From: Prevotella sp.
Lineage (GTDB): Bacteria; Bacteroidota; Bacteroidia; Bacteroidales; Bacteroidaceae
Reading direction: 5' to 3'
DNA length: 50,775 bases
Assembly: GCA_017462915.1 (NCBI GenBank)
Contig: JAFTQG010000009.1
Location: 1-50,775 of the forward strand
Shown here: positions 1 through 7,588 of the stretch, piece after piece
Numbering within the stretch: the stretch's first letter is position 1
Layout: every line of letters starts with the position of its first letter
Notes under the pieces: generated by a model
What the model saw: the letters and a program-made list of their open reading frames with translations, nothing else
The model's database searches: none
What the model was told of the DNA's origin: nothing
Program-made: the position numbers and the translations under genes

Positions 1-74
1 ATTTCTGTAATTTTGTCGGTGGTAATCATCGTATGTGTATTTTGTATGGTTTGTAACTATTTGTGTTTCAATTA

Positions 75-105
75 CAAAGATACAAAATTTCTGCGAGATT
101 ACCAA
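75..105 (-). promoter_or_regulatory. Leftward promoter, Bacteroidetes type
   Basis: Read on the minus strand, TATCTTTG (75-82) fits the -7 consensus TAnnTTTG and TTG (103-105) lies 20 nt upstream at the -33 position. It would drive a gene beyond the left edge. The rest of 1-201 is AT-rich and holds no gene I can support. Confidence 0.5.
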
Positions 106-201
106 CTTTTTCAGACAATTTCTTATACCGAACTCGCGTATTAATTGGTCTATATTTTTATTAGTTCTGCAAAAAGAAGGTGCAACCTCACTCCTGTTCT
201 C

Positions 202-1095
202 TTATATAATACTAAGGCAGAGGACAAAGTATACTACATTTATTAGTCCTGCAAAAAGAAGGCATCGGTTATAAACCGCTCCTTTAGACTTGATTGTCAT
301 CAACCACAAAGCAGAAGCAGGAATGATGATGAGGGCTGGTAAGCTCCAGCCAAAAGCGAGAATGGCAAAACAAGGCATAAGCATGACGCAAACAAGCATA
401 ATACCTTCGGAAGCGTGAATGCCTATACGAACCGGAAGTGTGCGTTTGCCTACAGGGGCATCGTCTTCAACATCACGGAGATTGTTTATCATAAGTACGC
501 ACATTGATATCAATCCACATACAGCTCCTGCATAATATGATTTAATCATTATTGATTCTGTCAACTGTGGGTATGAACCTGTGGCTGAAAGTAGAAGATA
601 TGCTGTTCCGCCACTTGCAATGACACCATAATATAGGAATACAAATATATCTCCGAGTCCAAGATATGCTAAAGAATGGCTTGTAGCCGTATATAGCCAT
701 GCAAAAAGAAGTGCGGAAAGTCCAATGGCAAGTATAACCCAGCCGCCTGTGAAAACAAGAGGCAAACCAAATGCACATGCACAAAATGCTGCTATGCAGC
801 ATGCACACTGCATAGCAGGTATGCTGACTTCTCCTTCAGCCATCATGCGGTGATAGCCTGTTCGTCCGGCCTTGTCAGCTCCACGCTGGAAGTCGTAATA
901 GTCATTTATCAGGTTTGACAGTATTTGTAATGATACTGCGCACATTGCTGTGAATGTTGCAGTTGTGGAATCTATAGGGAGGCTTCCTTGTGAGACGACA
1001 ACGATGGCTACTAATACTGGAATTAGTGATGCGAAAAGTGTTTGTGGACGTATAACGCGAAACCATAGCGATATACCTTTTGATATTGAACTCAT
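202..1095 (-). CDS. menA: 1,4-dihydroxy-2-naphthoate polyprenyltransferase (MenA)
   Basis: Membrane UbiA-family prenyltransferase that attaches the polyprenyl tail to dihydroxynaphthoate in menaquinone synthesis. The 297-residue protein is hydrophobic throughout, with about eight or nine membrane segments. It carries the two Asp-rich prenyl-diphosphate/Mg binding motifs: NLINDYYDFQRGAD at about residues 61-74 and NNLRDVEDD at about 204-212. Its length is normal for MenA. It is the last gene of the leftward patatin-menG-menA unit, 10 nt after menG, which encodes the next pathway step. That pairing argues for MenA over UbiA or a chlorophyll-type homologue. The start is the ATG at 1095. Confidence 0.92.
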   Translation of the reverse strand: MSSISKGISLWFRVIRPQTLFASLIPVLVAIVVVSQGSLPIDSTTATFTAMCAVSLQILSNLINDYYDFQRGADKAGRTGYHRMMAEGEVSIPAMQCACCIAAFCACAFGLPLVFTGGWVILAIGLSALLFAWLYTATSHSLAYLGLGDIFVFLYYGVIASGGTAYLLLSATGSYPQLTESIMIKSYYAGAVCGLISMCVLMINNLRDVEDDAPVGKRTLPVRIGIHASEGIMLVCVMLMPCFAILAFGWSLPALIIIPASALWLMTIKSKGAVYNRCLLFAGLINVVYFVLCLSII

Positions 1096-1105
1096 ATAAT
1101 TTTTA

Positions 1106-1804
1106 TTATTTGTTTTTTGTTGCAGTGTAAATTGTTGTTATGCCAAATGTCAGGGTCTGAAAATGTATGTCTTGAAACCCGGCATCTTTTAGATGTCGTA
1201 CCATTTCCTCGCCCCACATGAACTCTTTCACGGAGCGGTTCAGATAAGTATAAGCTGATTTGTCATGGCTGACAATGCGTCCTATGAAAGGAAGTATATG
1301 TGTGAAAAATAAATCATAGAAAAACCTTATTATACGGTTTTCTGGGTACGAGAATTCCAATATCACAAGTTGTGCTCCAGGTTGCATCACACGAAAGAAT
1401 TCAGCTAATCCTTTATCCGTGTCAGAGAAATTTCTTAGTCCGTATGCACACGTGAGAGCGTCAAAAGTATTGTCGGCATACGGCATATCCAGTGCACTTC
1501 CGTAATCAAAATGGATATATTCGGAAAAACCGGCTTTGTTGACTTTCTCTTCTCCAATACGCATCATTTCCCGTGACAGATCAATGCCTTGTATATGCTC
1601 TGCTTTCTTTTGGCGTATAATTTCTATCGACAAATCGGCGGTGCCGACGGCCACATCCAAAAGATTTGAAACAGGAGAAAGTTTTCGTACGGCTTTACGT
1701 CGCCATGATTTGTCAATATTCAACGACAAAACATGATTCAGGGTATCATATGTTTGTGCTATACCATCAAAAAGAGTTCCTATATGTTTTTTTTCTTCCA
1801 ACAT
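1106..1804 (-). CDS. menG: Demethylmenaquinone methyltransferase (MenG/UbiE)
   Basis: SAM-dependent C-methyltransferase that converts demethylmenaquinone to menaquinone. The 232 residues match the usual UbiE/MenG length. The N-terminal signature (LFDGIAQTYDTLNHVLSL, about 11-28) is characteristic, followed by motif I LLDVAVGTADLS (48-59), the acidic motif GIDLSREM (73-80) and the family segment TCAYGLRNFSD. Its ATG at 1804 shares one base with the stop of the upstream patatin gene (TAATG), so translation is probably coupled. With menA 10 nt downstream, a menaquinone role is more likely than ubiquinone, as expected in Bacteroidetes. Confidence 0.93.
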   Translation of the reverse strand: MLEEKKHIGTLFDGIAQTYDTLNHVLSLNIDKSWRRKAVRKLSPVSNLLDVAVGTADLSIEIIRQKKAEHIQGIDLSREMMRIGEEKVNKAGFSEYIHFDYGSALDMPYADNTFDALTCAYGLRNFSDTDKGLAEFFRVMQPGAQLVILEFSYPENRIIRFFYDLFFTHILPFIGRIVSHDKSAYTYLNRSVKEFMWGEEMVRHLKDAGFQDIHFQTLTFGITTIYTATKNK

Positions 1805-2712
1805 TATTTATTGTTGTTTTTATTAAGTTGTGTACAGAATCTGTGTCCGATAAGTTTTCCCTCATCATAAAGTGCCTGTAGCTTGTCTGCATTGCGCTCT
1901 ATGCGGTCAACGTTTATAGGATTATCTGGTCTGATGACCATAATCTTGCCATCTTTTTCCATCTGTTCTACCAAATCCAGTTGTCTGTTGTACACTTCGC
2001 TGCGTTGACATAATGCTTTTCTGAACTGTGGGTATTTGTGATAAAACAGCCATCTGAAGATGGATGATAATGCCGAGGCCAATATATTGTGTTTGATTTT
2101 CTTTCTGTATCCTTTGTTCCGGGTCAGTATCACTACACATTTCTCATAACCTTGTTCCATTGCACGGAGCACAGGAATACTGTCCACAATCCCTCCGTCA
2201 AGCATTGGAGTGCCCATGACATCGACAATGTTTCCAACGTATGGCAGACTGCTGGAAGCAAGCACTATGTCAAGGGACAATTGTTTGGCATCTTCTATCC
2301 TTCTCTTCCCGTATTCAGGCAAGTGATTGGATATGTATTCGGCCTTGCCAGTCAACACATTCGTCGTCACCATCTCAAAGGTGTCTGATGTGGAAAAATA
2401 AGTCTTGAAATCGTATGGCCATAGTTTGTAAGGAAGGGCACGGTAAAGCAAGTCTACATTGAAGATACTTCCGGTTTTCAGCAGTTGGCGTATACCAAGA
2501 TATCTATGCCCGTATTCTTTCAGCATGGTAACATTTGAGAAGTACGCCCTACCCTTCTGCTTTGTCAAGAAACTGCATCCGTTACAAGCTCCTGCGGAGA
2601 CACCGACAGAATATGGAAACCGCAGGCCGGATTCCATAAATGCGTCTAAGACGCCAGCCGTAAAGACACCTCTCATGCCTCCGCCTTCAAGAACGAGTGC
2701 AATATTTTCCAT
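1804..2712 (-). CDS. Patatin-like phospholipase (YjjU-type)
   Basis: Probable lipid acyl hydrolase with a Ser-Asp dyad. The oxyanion-hole loop GGGMRG is at about residues 10-15, the nucleophile motif GVSAG puts the Ser near residue 39, and the partner Asp is in MLDGG near residue 172. There is no signal peptide, so it is cytoplasmic or peripheral. At 302 residues it matches the bacterial YjjU subfamily. It is the first gene of the leftward operon with menG and menA. The link to quinone synthesis is positional only, perhaps shared membrane-lipid metabolism. The substrate cannot be told from sequence. Confidence 0.88.
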   Translation of the reverse strand: MENIALVLEGGGMRGVFTAGVLDAFMESGLRFPYSVGVSAGACNGCSFLTKQKGRAYFSNVTMLKEYGHRYLGIRQLLKTGSIFNVDLLYRALPYKLWPYDFKTYFSTSDTFEMVTTNVLTGKAEYISNHLPEYGKRRIEDAKQLSLDIVLASSSLPYVGNIVDVMGTPMLDGGIVDSIPVLRAMEQGYEKCVVILTRNKGYRKKIKHNILASALSSIFRWLFYHKYPQFRKALCQRSEVYNRQLDLVEQMEKDGKIMVIRPDNPINVDRIERNADKLQALYDEGKLIGHRFCTQLNKNNNK

Positions 2713-2755
2713 TCCTTTTTAATTTAAATAATGTAAATTACAGTCAATTACTTTG

Positions 2756-2793
2756 CAAAGTTACTAATTTATCAGAAATAATTTGTAACTTTG
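2756..2793. promoter_or_regulatory. Divergent promoter pair between patatin and aminopeptidase genes
   Basis: On the minus strand TAACTTTG (2756-2763) faces the patatin gene; on the plus strand TAACTTTG (2786-2793) faces the aminopeptidase. Both fit TAnnTTTG. The -33 elements are weak on both sides. The rightward start site would be near 2800, which makes the in-frame TTG at 2791 impossible as a translation start. Confidence 0.5.
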
Positions 2794-2892
2794 CAGAGTT
2801 TATTAACACCTCTTAAACTACTTAGAGTAATACATCTTTTTGTTAGAATCATAGAAAATGTTTGCAAAAGAACATATATAGAGCGTAGGCAG

Positions 2893-4263
2893 ATGCTGAA
2901 ACAGCTTGTCGGCAACGGTGTTATCATACTGTTCGGCAACAACGAATCACCATGTAACTATCCGTCAAACTGTTATTATCCATTTCGGCAGGACTCTTCC
3001 TTCCTGTATTATTTTGGTCTTCAGGAGATAGGCCTTATCGGAGTGATAGATTGTGAAAGTGGTGATGAATGGCTTTTTGGCAATGATGTCGATGTCGAGG
3101 ACATAGTGTGGTATGGCACAGTCCCTGTAATAAGCGAACTTGCAGAGACGGTTGGCATAGCAAAGAGCGCATCTCTGGATAAGATCAATGAAATTGTAGC
3201 AGAGGCTCAGCGCAAGAATCGGAAAATACATATTCTTCCACCATATCGTCACGACAATCAGATTTTAATCATGGATCTGCTGGGCATCCATCCATGCAAT
3301 CAGAAAAAAGCAGCATCGCTGGATCTTATCAATGCTGTCGTGAAAATGCGTTCCACAAAAACATCCGAGGAAATAGAGGAATTGGAACGCGCATCACTTA
3401 TTGGCTATGAGATGCATACAAAGGCTATGCGCCTGGTTCGTCCGGGAAGGACAGAAAAGTGGATAGCCGGACAGATTGACGGAGTTGCTCATTCTCTCGG
3501 TGCGCATGAGTCTTTTTCCACAATATTCTCACAGCATGGTGAAATCATGCATGGTGGTCCGTCCATGAATAAACTTGAGAATGGCCGTCTTGTATTGTGT
3601 GATTGTGGAGGAGAAACGATAAACAATTACTGTTCAGACCATACTCGAACAATGCCTGTCAATGGCAAGTACACGCAACAGCAGAAAGAAATCTATGACA
3701 TTGTGGATGAATGTCATGACTTGGCGTTGAGCATAGCTAAGCCCGGCATTAAATATTTTGATGTCCATCTTGCCGTTTGTCGCCTTATGACAGAGCGTTT
3801 AAAGGCTTTGGGACTGATGAAAGGCGATGTAGACGAGGCTGTTGCACAAGGTGCTCATGCGATGTTCCTTCCACATGGGCTTGGCCACATGATGGGTATG
3901 GATGTGCATGACATGGAAGGTCTTGGACAGATATATGTGGGATTTGACGCGGAGACACGTCCAAATCTTGAACAGTTCGGCACCAACTGCCTCCGCATGG
4001 GAAGACGTCTGGAAGAAGGTTTCGTGGTGACAGACGAACCAGGCATATATTTCATCCCGGCACTTATAGACGACTGGAAAGCAAAAGGGCATTGCAAGGA
4101 CTTCCTTAATTTCGACATGCTTGAGAAGTATCGTGACTTTGGCGGTATACGTATAGAAGACGACTTGCTCATAACAAAGGACGGTTGCCGCTTCCTCGGC
4201 GAGAAGCGAATCCCTTATCATACGGCCGATGTCGAGAAATATATGGAAGAACATGCCGAATAA
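2893..4263 (+). CDS. Xaa-Pro aminopeptidase (M24B), N-terminus apparently frame-disrupted
   Basis: Dinuclear metal aminopeptidase that removes N-terminal residues preceding proline. It has a creatinase-type N-terminal domain (RQDSSFLYYFG and following) and a C-terminal pita-bread domain with the ligands in order: CDCGG, CSDHTRT, HGLGH, VTDEPGIY and GIRIEDD. The frame from the ATG at 2893 gives 456 residues but omits the usual first residues. An ATG at 2858 reads MFAKE and then hits a stop at 2879, while the main frame continues TYIERRQ from 2872. One missing A near 2872 would rejoin them into MFAKETYIERRQ, which is how I recall relatives beginning. The catalytic half is intact. Confidence 0.85.
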   Translation: MLKQLVGNGVIILFGNNESPCNYPSNCYYPFRQDSSFLYYFGLQEIGLIGVIDCESGDEWLFGNDVDVEDIVWYGTVPVISELAETVGIAKSASLDKINEIVAEAQRKNRKIHILPPYRHDNQILIMDLLGIHPCNQKKAASLDLINAVVKMRSTKTSEEIEELERASLIGYEMHTKAMRLVRPGRTEKWIAGQIDGVAHSLGAHESFSTIFSQHGEIMHGGPSMNKLENGRLVLCDCGGETINNYCSDHTRTMPVNGKYTQQQKEIYDIVDECHDLALSIAKPGIKYFDVHLAVCRLMTERLKALGLMKGDVDEAVAQGAHAMFLPHGLGHMMGMDVHDMEGLGQIYVGFDAETRPNLEQFGTNCLRMGRRLEEGFVVTDEPGIYFIPALIDDWKAKGHCKDFLNFDMLEKYRDFGGIRIEDDLLITKDGCRFLGEKRIPYHTADVEKYMEEHAE

Positions 4264-4301
4264 CAAATGACATACCAAATAATAACAAATATAAACTAAT
4301 A

Positions 4302-5522
4302 ATGAAAAAAATCATGATGATGGCAGCATTGACGCTCACTGCGGTGTCTTTGAGCGCACAGCCTGCTGCCGACAAGAAGACAGAGAAAGCAGACTCTGTA
4401 AATCCTAATGCTCCGGTATTTACTGTGATAAAGGAAAATCCTATCACATCAGTGAAGAATCAGGCAAGATCAGGCACCTGTTGGAACTACTCCACCCTCT
4501 CCTATTTCGAGGCGGAAATCCTGAAAAAATCAAAGAAGACATACGATCTCTGCGAGATGTTTGTATGTAACAAGAACTATATGGACCGTGCAGTGCTTAC
4601 GGTACGTATGCACGGTGATGCACAGTTCTCACAGGGCGGCTCGGCCTATGATGTTCTTTATGTCCTGAAGAATTATGGTATCTGTCCTGAAGAGGCTATG
4701 CCGCTTCCTGGAACAATGTATGGTGACACACTGAACAATTTCAATGAGTTCTTCTCTGTCATGGAGCCATTTGTTGACGCTGTGGCACGCAGCAAGGCGA
4801 GAACTATCAGTCCGACATGGAAGAACGCCTTTCAGGGCATACTTGACGCATATCTTGGCAAATGTCCGGAGACTTTCAAGTATGAGGGCAAGACATACAC
4901 TCCTAAGCAGTTCGCAGCATCTCTTGGCCTTGATTGGGACGACTATGTTTCAATAACCTCTTACACACACCATCCTTTCTATACAGAATTCCCTGTTGAG
5001 GTACAGGACAACTGGCGTCAGCCTGGTTCCTGGAACCTTCCTATGGACGAGATGGCACGCATCATTGACAATGCTGTGATGAACGGCTACACTGTAGCAT
5101 GGGGCGGTGATGTCAGCGAGGACGGCTTTACCCGTGACGGTCTTGCTCTTCTTGTTGATACAAAGAATCAGGCTCTTGACGGCTCAGACATGGCCCGCTG
5201 GCTCAAACTGACTCCTGCACAGAAGAAAGACAAAATCAAGGAAGCTGGCGTGACAGTAAAAGAGATGACACCTTCACAGGAGCAGCGTCAGAAAGAGTAC
5301 GACAACTGGACTCTTACAGATGACCACGGTATGCTTATCTATGGTATAGCAAAGGACCAGACAGGCCGTGAGTATTATATGGTAAAGAACTCTTGGGGTG
5401 AGACCGGTGACTATAAAGGCACTTGGTATATGTCAAAGAACTTCATTGTTGCTAAGACTATGGACTATATGGTCAACAAGAACGCCATCCCTAAGGACAT
5501 CCGCAAGAAGATGGGTATCTGA
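4302..5522 (+). CDS. Secreted aminopeptidase C / bleomycin hydrolase-like C1 peptidase
   Basis: Papain-fold cysteine aminopeptidase. The triad is visible: Gln54 and Cys60 in KNQARSGTCWNYS, His342 in DDHGMLIYG, and Asn363 in KNSWGETG. A signal peptide (MKKIMMMAALTLTAVSLSA, cleaved before QPAAD) points to the periplasm or surface, unlike cytosolic PepC of Gram-positives. At 406 residues it is slightly shorter than classical PepC/bleomycin hydrolase. I chose the ATG at 4302 because it begins this signal sequence; the frame is open further upstream. It lies 38 nt after the Xaa-Pro aminopeptidase, so the two may be co-transcribed for peptide use. Confidence 0.88.
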   Translation: MKKIMMMAALTLTAVSLSAQPAADKKTEKADSVNPNAPVFTVIKENPITSVKNQARSGTCWNYSTLSYFEAEILKKSKKTYDLCEMFVCNKNYMDRAVLTVRMHGDAQFSQGGSAYDVLYVLKNYGICPEEAMPLPGTMYGDTLNNFNEFFSVMEPFVDAVARSKARTISPTWKNAFQGILDAYLGKCPETFKYEGKTYTPKQFAASLGLDWDDYVSITSYTHHPFYTEFPVEVQDNWRQPGSWNLPMDEMARIIDNAVMNGYTVAWGGDVSEDGFTRDGLALLVDTKNQALDGSDMARWLKLTPAQKKDKIKEAGVTVKEMTPSQEQRQKEYDNWTLTDDHGMLIYGIAKDQTGREYYMVKNSWGETGDYKGTWYMSKNFIVAKTMDYMVNKNAIPKDIRKKMGI

Positions 5523-5557
5523 TACCACCAGTAGATTATTTATTTGACAATCAGTAT

Positions 5558-5618
5558 AATGGGTTCTATAAAATCACATGAATAATATTGATATGAAAGG
5601 TGATTTATAGAACCCATT
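5558..5618 (+). terminator. Long inverted repeat downstream of the C1 peptidase
   Basis: Left arm 5558-5577 (AATGGGTTCTATAAAATCAC) pairs with right arm 5600-5618 (GTGATTTATAGAACCCATT), with one bulged A and a 22-nt loop. It sits 36 nt after the stop and probably ends the transcript. There is only a short T-run after it, so rho-independent function is uncertain. Confidence 0.6.
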
Positions 5619-5657
5619 TCTCCCGAATCATGTTACACATAGTACGGGACTCTTTGT

Positions 5658-5723
5658 GTATAATGCGTTAATTCTTGGCGTATAATGTATAATTCCTCCG
5701 CATACAATGCGTTCGAGGAGCGT
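5658..5723 (+). repeat. Three 22-bp AT-rich units in phase with the GGTCACC array
   Basis: Units start at 5658, 5680 and 5702. The first ten to twelve bases are related (GTATAATGCGTT, GTATAATGTATA, ATACAATGCGTT) and the remainder of each unit differs. The 22-bp register runs without a break into the four GGTSACC units that begin at 5724. Confidence 0.7.
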
Positions 5724-5811
5724 TAGGGTGACCTTTTATATCTCAAAAGGTCACCTTATAGGTGGCAAAAGGTCACCGTTTACCATTTAAAAGGTCACCT
5801 TCAGCATCGCC
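5724..5811 (+). repeat. 22-bp-phased GGTCACC array, copy 1 (upstream of recJ)
   Basis: Four units at 5724, 5746, 5768 and 5790. The cores are GGTGACC (5727), then GGTCACC (5749, 5771, 5793), each exactly 22 bp from the last and mostly preceded by AAA. The 12 nt between cores are unrelated. Core 1 is the reverse complement of the others, so GGTGACCTTTT (5727-5737) can pair perfectly with AAAAGGTCACC (5745-5755). The array ends 48 bp before the recJ ATG. Related arrays are at 16493 and 32592. Confidence 0.85.
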
Positions 5812-5859
5812 TGTAAATATGTGACAGATTTGGAATCAACAAAAGAAAAGGACATACAC

Positions 5860-7581
5860 ATGCACTTCAAATGGAAAAATACTCCGACCTCAGAGGCAGA
5901 GGAAAGTGCAGCACAGACATTGGCTTCGAAGCTCAATATCGCTCCTGTGCTCGCTCGACTCCTACTGAGGCGTGGCATAACCACTGAATCGGCAGCAAAA
6001 CGTTTCTTCCGTCCGCAACTGACGGACCTCATCAATCCATTCCTCATGAAGGATATGGACCTCGCGGTTGACCGCCTCAATGATGCCATTGGCCGCAAGG
6101 AGCGCATCCTGGTTTACGGAGACTATGATGTAGACGGCTGTACAGCCGTGGCTTTGGTCTATAAGTTTCTGAAACAGTTCTATTCCAATATAGACTACTA
6201 CATACCCGATCGCTATGATGAAGGGTACGGTGTATCACGGAAAGGTGTTGACTATGCGAAAGAGACAGGTGTGTCCTTGATAATTATTCTCGACTGCGGC
6301 ATAAAGGCCGTCGACGAGATTGCGTATGCAAAGGAAAAAGGAATTGACTTCATTATCTGCGACCATCATGTGCCGGACGAGAAGATGCCGCCGGCTGTAG
6401 CGATACTCAACCCGAAACGTCCGGATGACAGTTATCCTTTCAAGCACCTTTGCGGCTGTGGCGTAGGATTCAAGTTCATGCAAGGCTTTGCCCGCAACAA
6501 TGGCATACCGTTCTCACAGCTGCAGCCACTGCTTGACCTGTGCGCTGTAAGCATAGCGGCAGACCTTGTGCCTGTAGAAGGCGAGAACCGAATACTTGCA
6601 TATCACGGCTTGCGCCAGCTGAACCAGTCTCCGTCTACAGGTCTGAAAGCCATTATAGAGGTCTGCGGTTTATTGGGCAGGCCTATCACGATGTCTGAGA
6701 TAATCTTCAAGATAGGACCGCGCATAAATGCCAGTGGACGCATGGAGAACGGGAAAAAGAGCGTTGACCTTCTTGTCGAGAAGGACTATGCTACAGCAAT
6801 TCAGGTCTCTGAGCACATCAACGAGTATAATGAGCAACGCAAGGATATAGACAAGCAGATGACAGAGGAGGCCAATAATATCGTAGCGCGTCTGGATACA
6901 CAACGGCATCATACATCAATCGTCATTTATGATGAGAATTGGAAAAAGGGGATTGTCGGCATAGTTGCTTCACGCCTTACAGAACTTTATTTCCGCCCGA
7001 CGGTAGTCATTACCCGTGACGGTGATGTTGCTACGGGATCAGCACGCAGTGTGGCTGGATTCGATGTGTATGCCGCAATAAAGTCATGCCGTGATCTCTT
7101 GTTGAATTTTGGAGGACATACGTATGCCTGCGGACTGACAATGAAATGGGAGAATGTCAAGGAATTCCAGCGTCGTTTCCAGAAATACGTGGATTTCCAT
7201 ATCATGCCGGAACAGACGGAGCCTATATTGGAGATAGACGCCTATCTTGAATTCCGTGACATAACAAAGAAACTGCATTCTGATTTGAAGAAATTCGCAC
7301 CGTTTGGGCCTAAGAATCCCAAGCCGCTTTTTGTGACCGAAGATGTCTATGACTTCGGCACATCGAAGGTTGTGGGACGCCAGCAGGAGCATATCAAGTT
7401 GGAACTTGTCGACTCTAAGTCAAATAATGTCATGAACGGCATAGCATTCGGACAGTCTGGAGCTGCCAGATACATCAAGTCACGCCGTTCTTTTGATATA
7501 GCTTATACCATAGAGGACAATGTCTATCGCCACGGCGCGCCACAGCTCCAGATAGAGGATATACATACAGTCAACGATTGA
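5860..7581 (+). CDS. recJ: Single-stranded-DNA exonuclease RecJ
   Basis: 5'-3' single-strand DNA exonuclease of the DHH phosphoesterase family, acting in recombination and repair. Metal-binding motifs are in order: VYGDYDVDG (Asp88, Asp90), ILDCG, CDHH (168-170), and DHHA1-type GPRINASGRM and GGHTYACGL. A C-terminal OB-like region follows. The 573 residues match the family. I chose the ATG at 5860 (MHFKWKN), the usual RecJ opening in this group, over the upstream GTG at 5821. recQ begins 7 nt after the stop; RecQ unwinds DNA for RecJ to resect, so the pairing makes functional sense. Confidence 0.95.
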   Translation: MHFKWKNTPTSEAEESAAQTLASKLNIAPVLARLLLRRGITTESAAKRFFRPQLTDLINPFLMKDMDLAVDRLNDAIGRKERILVYGDYDVDGCTAVALVYKFLKQFYSNIDYYIPDRYDEGYGVSRKGVDYAKETGVSLIIILDCGIKAVDEIAYAKEKGIDFIICDHHVPDEKMPPAVAILNPKRPDDSYPFKHLCGCGVGFKFMQGFARNNGIPFSQLQPLLDLCAVSIAADLVPVEGENRILAYHGLRQLNQSPSTGLKAIIEVCGLLGRPITMSEIIFKIGPRINASGRMENGKKSVDLLVEKDYATAIQVSEHINEYNEQRKDIDKQMTEEANNIVARLDTQRHHTSIVIYDENWKKGIVGIVASRLTELYFRPTVVITRDGDVATGSARSVAGFDVYAAIKSCRDLLLNFGGHTYACGLTMKWENVKEFQRRFQKYVDFHIMPEQTEPILEIDAYLEFRDITKKLHSDLKKFAPFGPKNPKPLFVTEDVYDFGTSKVVGRQQEHIKLELVDSKSNNVMNGIAFGQSGAARYIKSRRSFDIAYTIEDNVYRHGAPQLQIEDIHTVND

Positions 7582-7588
7582 ACATACA

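Noticed and set aside
1-201. Plus-strand gene starting at 35
   Set aside because: Runs into menA on the other strand, has a leftward promoter inside it, and shows no family features.
2791-2892. TTG at 2791 as the start of the aminopeptidase
   Set aside because: It lies within the -7 promoter box and the predicted N-terminal extension has no family counterpart.
5724-5811. CRISPR array
   Set aside because: The repeated part is only about 10 bp and the variable part about 12 bp, far too short for repeat-spacer units, and no cas genes are present.
5724-5811. Plasmid-type iterons of a replication origin
   Set aside because: Period of 22 bp fits iterons, but the locus is chromosomal, the arrays are dispersed at three places, no Rep gene or AT-rich melting region with DnaA boxes is adjacent, and the spacers differ completely.
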